Part shown: positions 56,674 to 64,000 of the stretch, piece after piece
How the letters are laid out: each line of letters starts with the position of its first letter
How positions within the stretch are numbered: the first letter of the stretch is position 1
Assembly (NCBI RefSeq): GCF_905171765.1
Contig: NC_053390.1
Coordinates: forward strand, 513,281,565-513,345,564
DNA from: Bufo bufo
Lineage: Eukaryota > Chordata > Amphibia > Anura > Bufonidae
Length of the DNA stretch: 64,000 nt
Reading direction: 5' to 3'
Position numbers and translations under genes: made by a program
Notes under the pieces: model-generated
The model's input: only the letters and a program-made list of their open reading frames with translations
Databases searched by the model: none
What the model was told of the DNA's origin: nothing

Positions 56674-57339
56674 AGTTCTCATCCCATGAATCCTATTTAA
56701 TGGAGCCCCTGATGTAAAATTAGAAATATATGTAAATACCGGTACCTTTATTTTTGCATTCTGTACCTTTCAGTAGCTATTCTGCCCAGGAAACTTTCTG
56801 AGTTTATTTGCGGTCCAGCGGTGGTTGCACTTGTGCAGATGGCCCAACAGTGGCTGCACTTGCACAGATTCTTTCTGCACAGTTTGGCTGGGTTCTTGAG
56901 CAAGTGGAGAGCATGCACAGTACCTCCCAGCCCAACCACCTAGCAGTTGCTCTGTAGAAATGAATCGGATGGTATGTGCAGTACACAGGGATCCATCTTA
57001 CACTGCAGCTGGCTGTTATGGCAAAACAAAACAGCTGTGTTCAGCTTGCTATGAGGATGCAGAACTTTATAATCAGACGAGGATCTGATGTTTACGGCAG
57101 GGCTAAGTTCCACCTACTAAGCTGGGGAAGCTGGTGAATGAAAAAGAGGGTGAGTTTTCTCAAAATATGAGATGAAGACACCCCTTTAAATTCTATACAG
57201 TTGAGTGACTGTTAAGTTTTAGAAAATAAGAAATAATTTATATATGATGCTCAGTTTCATGGAAAGACACAGCAAAGGGCTCTAATGCAAGAACAGTATA
57301 TGGGTTCTTTGTTATCCAATAGCTCATCATAGTTTAAAT
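56674..57339. other. No gene; single MITE-like end
   Basis: gacacccctttaaatt near 57178-57193 resembles a T2-like right end. Nothing else. Confidence 0.35.
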
Positions 57340-58570
57340 GCATCTGTCACCATGATCATCCTTATTAAATTGTTTGGTAGGGTTGATCATGCTGATGAAA
57401 ACAATATCTTTTTTTTTTTTTTTAGCTTGTATCACTGATATCATTACTTTTATATTTTCCAAATTAGTTAGAGCACCAAGAGGCTGGTTGCAGCACTAGG
57501 AGCATTGCTACACCTACACTCCCCCCTTCCATTTGATTCACAGGGCAAGACATCTTGTCTTGCCTTGTCTTTTGGCGTCTGTACTGTGGCTCACATACTT
57601 GGTGTTCATCATCTGTCTCTGAAGCCATCTGCGTCTCCACCTCTGGGTGCAATTACGTCATTGGCGCCTGTGCACTGTGAATCTGCGTTGCTCGGCAATC
57701 AGTAGCATAATTGGAGCACAGGGGCTGAGTTTATGAGCTACAGTGCATGCACCAGAAGACAGGGCAAGACAAGATGTCTTAGCTTGTCAATCAAATAGGT
57801 GGGGCGAATGTAATAATCATCAGGGCACAGCTATAGTGGTGCTCCTAGCGCTACAGCCAGCCCATGCGTGCTCCAACTAACTAATCTTTATAAATATAAA
57901 AGTAATGATATTTACGCAGCAGTACACTCTGAAAACAGAAGAAAGATATCATTTTAATCAGGTTCATGAACTCTACCAGGCAGTGTGCATGGTTTAATGC
58001 AGCTCTGTCACTCCGATCAACCCTATACAACCAAGCATATAGCCTGGTAGGGTTGCTGATGCTGTTTAAAACAATACATATGTTTTATCTGTAGGTAGCA
58101 GCATTGTGGAGAAAGTAAAACTTTTATAAATATGCTAATAAACTATTGGAGCACCACGAGGCAAGCTTAGCACTCCAGTGACACCCCTCTCCTTCAAATA
58201 ATGCCCCTCTCCCTTTAGATCTTGCACACCCACTGTCTAGAATGGCGAGTGCACACAAGATCTTTGGCTTCATCCCGATGAGCAAAGATGCATATTGCGC
58301 ACGCACTGTTTACATCACCAAGCGCGTTCAGCTCGGAATACCAGGGGCGTGGTGCTTGAATCGCATAAGCCCGCCTCCTGATGCTCCAATAGCTCATTTG
58401 CATATTTATCAAAGTTCTAATTTATCCACAAGGCTACTACCTACAGATAAAAGATATGTATATTTTAATCAGCGTCAGCAACCCTACCAAGCTATAATCC
58501 TAGTTGTATATGGTTGATCCAGGTGACAGAACCGTTTTAATAGGGTTGATCATGCTGACAGGTGCTCTTT
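57340..58570. mobile_element. Tandem pair of related foldback elements
   Basis: The first foldback (about 57340-57995) pairs ccaaattagttagagcacc with its mirror near 57865-57885 and gggcaagacatcttgtct with aagacaagatgtct near 57765. The second (about 58000-58550) pairs ctgtaggtagcagc with gctactacctacag and ggagcaccac with the mirrored gatgctcc. Both share an outer (ggttgatcatgctg-type) end and a tggtagggttg word, so they are related and may have arisen by one inserting next to the other. Confidence 0.7.
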
Positions 58571-60613
58571 CATTAATTCTATCTTTGTAATAATCCACCA
58601 GTAATTCAGAGCCATAGAATTCTTTGGGATAATTGCTGACATGCAATCTAATATACGGTAAGAAGCTGCTTCAAGGGTGACAGTGATTGCCTTATCTATT
58701 TAGCACCTGTAGAGACATAGAGGTTGGACATAAACAATGTCCACCCCTCGCACTTTATTCTATGAAAATATAGGGGGAGATTTATCATCTTCCCTGTGCC
58801 TGAAAAATGGCATTAAAAAATAGCAAACATATATGTGTCTGCAACTTTTTTTTAAATGTTGCATCTCTTGGTTTTTCCACAGCCCTCATCACTTTCTTTA
58901 AAGGGCGCCTGGTAAGGGCAGGAAGGGGACGAGGCCAGCCTCCTTAACACATTTATCTTCATTTACACCAGTTTTTTTTAGCTCTGAGCTGTTGTAGATT
59001 TCTGTTTCGGCACATGGACTGCCAGAGGATGCGCCTAATTTATAAAGCATCCTAATTAAGGTGTACCCTCTGACAGCACAGGGAATATCAAGACTAGTGC
59101 AGAAAGCGCGGGTCTTTATAAATCTATCCCATAGTGTCCTGTTGTGTTATCATGCATGTCATGAGATCAGGTAGCTCTAGTGTAGACTGGATTGCGGAAG
59201 AGAGAGGAAGCTGTAACTTGTGCTCCCTATTCTTAGGCCCAAAACAATACAGAAACTCACTGATTTCTGCATGTTCTACAGAAGGAGAGAAGGAGTAAGA
59301 CAAAAGAAGTAGAGAAATCATTGGAGTCAGTAAGGTAACCTGCTATCTAAAGCTATCAAGACTTTACTGCAGTGAGGCACAAGGTTAAGACACCTGGCCA
59401 GTTGTATCTGTAAAACACTGTATATTTCAGTGGACATTACAGCCACCACTGCAAGACTATGACTGCCATCGCTTGTGCAGGAAGAGACTTGAGACAGATA
59501 GAGAACTCCAATCCTTATCTTAATCCGTACATTGTTATCTGGGTAGACTTGCACTGTGTACAGTTAAAACTGTGTTTTGCTATCATTGGTTGTACTACAA
59601 CTCCTATTTTGCATTCCAGCAAAGAGAGACATTTATTCTGCCACATCTGACCTGGTTCCTGACTCCTGCACCATACATTGGCCATTGCACTCTACACGCC
59701 CTGCCTTGCACCCATACAAACAATCAACATCGCTGACTACCATCATGCAGAAGCCTCAGAACCAGGATGTGCCCTGGGGGATATAAGGGTGCGGCCTCCT
59801 TTTACTGTATGTCCCTTGGAGCATCGGTGTGAAGAAAGCTACTGTGATCTACTGTTATAGTCAGAGCCACTTCCACACCCATCTTCCGTTCCCTCTACTC
59901 TCAGCCAGCTGCATAAAATACAACTGGATTAATACAATTTGTATAATCTAGTAAGCATTAGCATATTCTGGCTTTCCTACTAATGTTACCATGAATGTTT
60001 TTGAGGCATCTACTAAGGGAAATTGAATGGCAGGACCAGTTCCAGACTTCTAGGTCATCATCAGTTGATTCTAAAAGGAGATCTCAAAGCATGAGTCTAA
60101 ACTAGCAGTTTGTGTCAGTTTATTTAGTCAGTAAGAAGAAAGAATCTCATAAGTTACATCTACTTCTAGTGCAGAATGTATTTCTCAAGGTTTCAGGGAA
60201 AGTTGAGTAACCTCAAAAGAAAGAAATGTCACACGTTTGTGTGAGAATAGACAGGCCTTTATATATGAATAAAGGGATAAAAGTTTATCATATGAATCTT
60301 ACGGACCTGTCAAATGGAAAAATAAGCTGTGTTTAGGATTGGTCTGTACTCATTTTAAAGTAACTGCATTTTTTAAAAGTTTTCTTTGGTAAAATCATGA
60401 TCATTTATTATAATATGCAGGTCAGAGATAAGGCTGGAATATGTCATTATTTACCGAAGTAAAAGCTGTCTTACTAATATTATATATGTGATGATCAGTA
60501 CAGTTGCTAGGCGTCACAGTTTAGATGACACCACAATACAGAATTAAATCCCACAAACGTTTGTATTCTCTGGCCCATTAGAAAGGTACATGGTGTGATT
60601 TGTAATGACATTA
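58571..60613. other. Mostly unmarked; one repeat fragment
   Basis: gggggagatttatcatcttc at about 58775 starts a piece resembling the tttatcaaa repeats at 27740 and 40930. No gene. Confidence 0.35.
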
Positions 60614-60942
60614 AGGCCTCATGCACATGACCGTGGTGTGTTTTGCGGTCCGCATATCGCGGACCTGCAAAACACGGATGGCGACCGTGCGCGTTCCGCA
60701 ATTTGCGGAGCGGCACGGACAGCCTTTAATATAAATGCCTATTCTTGTCCGCAAAGCGTGAACAACAATAGGACATGTCATATTTTTTTAGCGGAGCCAC
60801 GGAACGGAGCAACGGATGCGGACAGTACACGGAGTGCTGTCCGCATCTTTTGCGGCCCCATTGAAGTGAATGGGTCCGCATCAGAGCCGCCAAAACGGCG
60901 GCTCGGATGCGGACCAAAACAACGGCCGTATGCATGAGGCCT
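60614..60942. mobile_element. MITE, AGGCCTCATGCAC family, best copy
   Basis: Left aggcctcatgcacatgaccg and right ggccgtatgcatgaggcct are inverted. TTAA spans the left edge (60611-60614); taaa is at the right. Rich in CpG. Contains acagtacacggagtgctgtc and aatgggtccgcatc, diagnostic for the family. Confidence 0.9.
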
Positions 60943-60954
60943 AAAGGCTATTTT

Positions 60955-61375
60955 TTAACTTATGACATATCCTCTGGATAGGTAATCAGTATCTGATTAG
61001 TGGGGGTCCGACACCCGGGACCACCGTCGATCAGCTGTTTGAGAAGGCATTGGTGCTTGCAATAGCGCCGCTGCCTTCTTTCACCAAGCACAGCGCCGTA
61101 CATTGCACAGTGGCTGTGCTTGATATCGCAGCTCAGCGCCATTCACTTCTATAGGGCTGAACTGCGCCTAGGCCATGTGACCAATGAACGGGACATCACA
61201 TGGCCTAGGAAAAGCTGCAAAATGGCCACAATGCTACTGCTAGCGCCGGTTCCCTCTCAAACAGCTGATTGGCGGGAGTCTTGATTGTCAGACCCCTACA
61301 ATCAGATACTGATGACCTGTCCAGAGGAGAGGTCATCAGTTAAAATATCTCAGAAAACCCCTTTAACTTTTTTAC
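60955..61375. mobile_element. Foldback repeat, gtccgacaccc family
   Basis: aggtaatcagtatctgatta and gggtccgaca on the left are mirrored by tgtcagacccctacaatcag and gatactgatgacctgtcc on the right. The centre pairs atcagctgtttgagaaggc with ctctcaaacagctgat. Ends with aaacccctttaac. Confidence 0.8.
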
Positions 61376-62160
61376 TGGTGACTCGATTTGCGAGTTATCC
61401 GCTCCCTTAGCTGCTAACAGTCCTTTGTAGGGTCCTTAATTTTCAGAGGCTGTCTCAGAAATGGCCATACCTGTCACTCCTGAGGATGGCAATACAGTTA
61501 AAAACAGAAGGGCATCTGTGGCCACCAGCAAGGTGCATAAGTATTTGATGCTCCAAGCATTAATTAACTCTCAGAGCATCAGAACATTATGTACTTGGCC
61601 AGTGGCCATGAGGGGAACTCAGGTTGCACTCTTGACATTGGTCCTTTGGGAAATTTCCCTGTAGGGTGTATGGTTAGTTGGCCCCTGCATTTATGGCATG
61701 TTGAAAGAATATCTCATAAAAGTTAGACACGTGGTTCCCCTTACTTTCTCATATCATTCAGACAATGCATACATGCAGCATTTTTTCATAATTCCCATAA
61801 ACCACAATAAAGAGAACCACATGCATAGACAGACACCTTTCCACCTTATCTACTACTTTCTGGAGTACTAAACTCATTTCTCTTGATATGGCCAGACAGT
61901 TTACCATTAGTATCTTCTCGTCCCTTTTTCCACAGCTTGCACCATAAAGTATACAAAATTCCTTTTCTGACTCCTGTTGACCCTCTTTGGCCAGATCCCT
62001 TGATCAACACTCCTTTTAATATCAATAATTCTGTGTATTGGGTTTCCTCAAGGAAGATATGTAGCTTCTTCTTAAAGCTAACCATAGAAAAGAAGGATTA
62101 TAAAAGAAGTTGTACATCCAGATATTCAAAAATGTAACTATCTTTATTTAAGCTACCAAT
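61376..62160. other. No gene or repeat recognised
   Basis: AT-rich. Frames up to 84 codons without domains. Confidence 0.4.
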
Positions 62161-62565
62161 ATACTAAATATTTAAATATTATTCACAATAGAAACCCTAT
62201 AAGTGACTAGAACCCACCCTTGTACACCCCATTCATAAGAACAAAAACGAGCACCAAACATGCCTAAACAGATGTGTTCATCAAAAAAAAGATACAACAT
62301 GACATCCTATACCAAGATTAAAAAGTATATACCCATATTGAGGTAAAGAAAGTCCGAGCTATGGGTGTAAACATCTCTGACCCATGCATATGGGCAGCAA
62401 ATGCCATCTTCCTCAGGGGTCTACCCCTTCTTAAAAATATCCACAATTTCAACTATTACCAAATCGTGCGGGAGCATGTTGCATTACATGTGAGCAGTCA
62501 TCAGACACACATGGGTGTTGGCGACATGCAGAAGGGCAACGCAGGTTGTGCACCCCTTCTCTAAG
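62161..62565 (-). mobile_element. Probable PLE leader relic, minus strand
   Basis: Contains a decayed hammerhead on the minus strand (62381-62422) and flanks that do not code. No PLE protein motif is visible nearby. Confidence 0.45.
62381..62422 (-). ncRNA. Decayed hammerhead ribozyme
   Basis: On the minus strand: gaccc, core CTGAGGA, stem II atggca..tgcc(c)at, then a region where GAAAC should be but which reads atatgcat, then gggtc. Stem I gaccc/gggtc is five perfect pairs. The second catalytic block is lost, so it cannot cleave. The layout still identifies it as a hammerhead relic. Confidence 0.55.
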
Positions 62566-63622
62566 GGTTTGTGGCTAGGCTATGTATAGCCGTGTACATA
62601 AATACACAATCCCTCACCACCACAAAATGATTCTCCTAATTTTTAACACTACATAGGGTAGTGTTAGCCATTATTATTTTTGTAAATCTATCGAACTTCT
62701 TTATGTTTAAATTTCATAATTTCATTACCTTTATGAATGTAATATCGGCATGTGCCAAATTCACCCTTTCATAATATTTATTTAAGTTAAATGCTCTGCT
62801 AATGGGAAGACTGGCAAAGGATCAAAGTATTCCATTTGTGACAGATAAATTCCAATGTGGTATTGTCCGCAGCAACAAGATTGCCTGTGCAGGCCCCTAA
62901 TCCCTCAGCTAAAGTATCCAAAACTAATTCTGGTTTCCTGGTAATAAATTTGTGGTTTGGGAATAAATGTGAAAATGAATATTTAAAGCAAGGAACTGCA
63001 TCAGCTTTCACAGCTATTTCTGTGTTGCCAAGTACATAACCACAAAACTGACACCTCTGCTACTTGGAGATCATTCATAAATTATGTTGATTCCGTTTTT
63101 CTAATCTCAGAGCATCAAAATGCTAAAAGGTTACCTAAAAAACATAAAACCTGAACATGTTTCCCTACAGCTGGCTATTGCTCAAAATGGCCAGAAAACA
63201 GAATGAAAGAAGGCGCTTACAGGGTAAGTATGTCCTGTCCAGTGGTATAAGAGGAATGGTGGTACTTACCTTTTAGTGTTGTGCTGCGTTAGGCATAACA
63301 CTTATAGAGAGCCTTTTTGTAATTTGGTTTGTGCTGCCATTAGTGTCTTGGTCCTCACTGTGTGGGGTGCCAACCCTCAGGAAGAAAGGTCATCAAAAGG
63401 TGTGTTGGTGGGTGGGGGTACTTCAGATCTACCTATATAGCGACATCACTTCGCGCAAAACGGACCGAGGCATGGTAAGGGTTAATTGTTTTATTGGTAC
63501 TTCTAAATGAAGACAACGAGCTTCAGAGTTTAAAGGACTCCTTTTTTAAGGCTTAACAGTTTGACGAAGGCACTCTGGAGAGCTAGAACTAGCTCAGCCG
63601 GCATGCTGACAAAACCATCAGG
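62566..63622. other. No gene or repeat recognised
   Basis: AT-rich; short frames only. Confidence 0.4.
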
Positions 63623-63925
63623 CGTTTAATACTGATGACTTATCTTCAGGATAGGTCATCAATACCTGATCAGTGGGGGTCTGTCACCTTGCACCCAACT
63701 GATCATCTGTTTGAAGCACTGCAGCCTCTTCCTAGGCTAGTGACTTCACACTCATTGGTTACATGGCGCTGGACTGCAATACCAGGCACAGTTACAATCC
63801 AATGGACTGTTTGGTAAGCTGCAGCCTCTTCAAACAACTGAACAACAGGGGTGCCAGATTCTCACAGATCAGGTATTGATGACCTCTTCTCATGATAAGT
63901 CTTTGATATTAAACGCCCATTAAAT
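63623..63925. mobile_element. Foldback repeat, second gtccgacaccc-family copy
   Basis: Left gaggataggtcatcaatacc-like words (aggataggtcatcaatacct at about 63650) are mirrored by aggtattgatgacctcttct at about 63871. gatcatctgtttgaag is mirrored by cttcaaacaactga. Relative of the element at 60955, more decayed. Confidence 0.75.
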
Positions 63926-64000
63926 GTTTTTTAAATTCCAGTTTATTATTTTACATTACAGCTTACTGAAGAACTAACATATCTCTAGTTACAGGGGAAA
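63926..64000. other. Window edge, nothing recognised
   Basis: AT-rich end of the window. Confidence 0.4.

Noticed and set aside
61300..61330. CTGATGA at 61306 and at 63630 as hammerhead cores
   Set aside because: Both belong to the arms of the gtccgacaccc foldback family and lack the GAAA block and stems.

Overview
The window looks like a gene-poor stretch of a vertebrate nuclear genome, most likely an anuran amphibian. This rests on the mix of interspersed repeats: several Tc1/mariner DNA transposons with DD34E transposases, hAT elements with 8-bp target duplications, many foldback MITEs with TTAA-like flanks, CR1/L2-like LINEs, and Penelope-like elements (PLEs) with hammerhead ribozymes. 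I found no supportable host gene, rRNA, functional tRNA or CRISPR array. All recognisable coding sequence belongs to mobile elements and almost all of it is broken.

Layout. 1-1016 is unmarked sequence. 1017-2602 is one insertion with near-identical 626-bp inverted arms and a 14-bp target duplication. 3243-5089 is a composite MITE built of palindromes inside palindromes. 5763 starts a hAT-like end with a TATA-like box. 8129-9868 is a degenerate LINE carrying a 528-bp solo LTR (8961-9488). 12296-16683 holds five MITE or hAT elements, one with a long internal minisatellite. 17885-19305 is an old minus-strand Tc1. 20501-20830 is a faint PLE relic. 22.3-34.7 kb is mostly unmarked, with a TTAA MITE (26158), a tandem duplication (30274) and a piggyBac-like MITE (31610).

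34704-39848 is one hAT foldback element with exact 8-bp target duplications. Its arms contain tRNA-like sequence and its middle has taken in three Tc1 elements. 41469-45459 holds two more Tc1 elements; the second is split by another hAT element of the same terminal-repeat family (43844-44776). The Tc1 copies in both clusters abut (TA)n tracts.

47840-50400 is the most interesting block. It has a PLE reverse-transcriptase fragment, a long non-coding leader with a hammerhead ribozyme, an intact 272-residue reading frame with the PLE linker and GIY-YIG endonuclease but no reverse transcriptase, and a second, unrelated hammerhead ribozyme downstream. After it come a minus-strand CR1/L2-like LINE (51235-52195) abutting a 32-bp minisatellite, further MITEs, a seventh Tc1-like element (53917-55124), a tandem pair of large foldbacks (57340-58570) and a decayed minus-strand hammerhead relic near 62.4 kb.

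Nothing here forms an operon or a pathway. The biology is the layering of mobile elements, self-cleaving RNAs and large inverted repeats.
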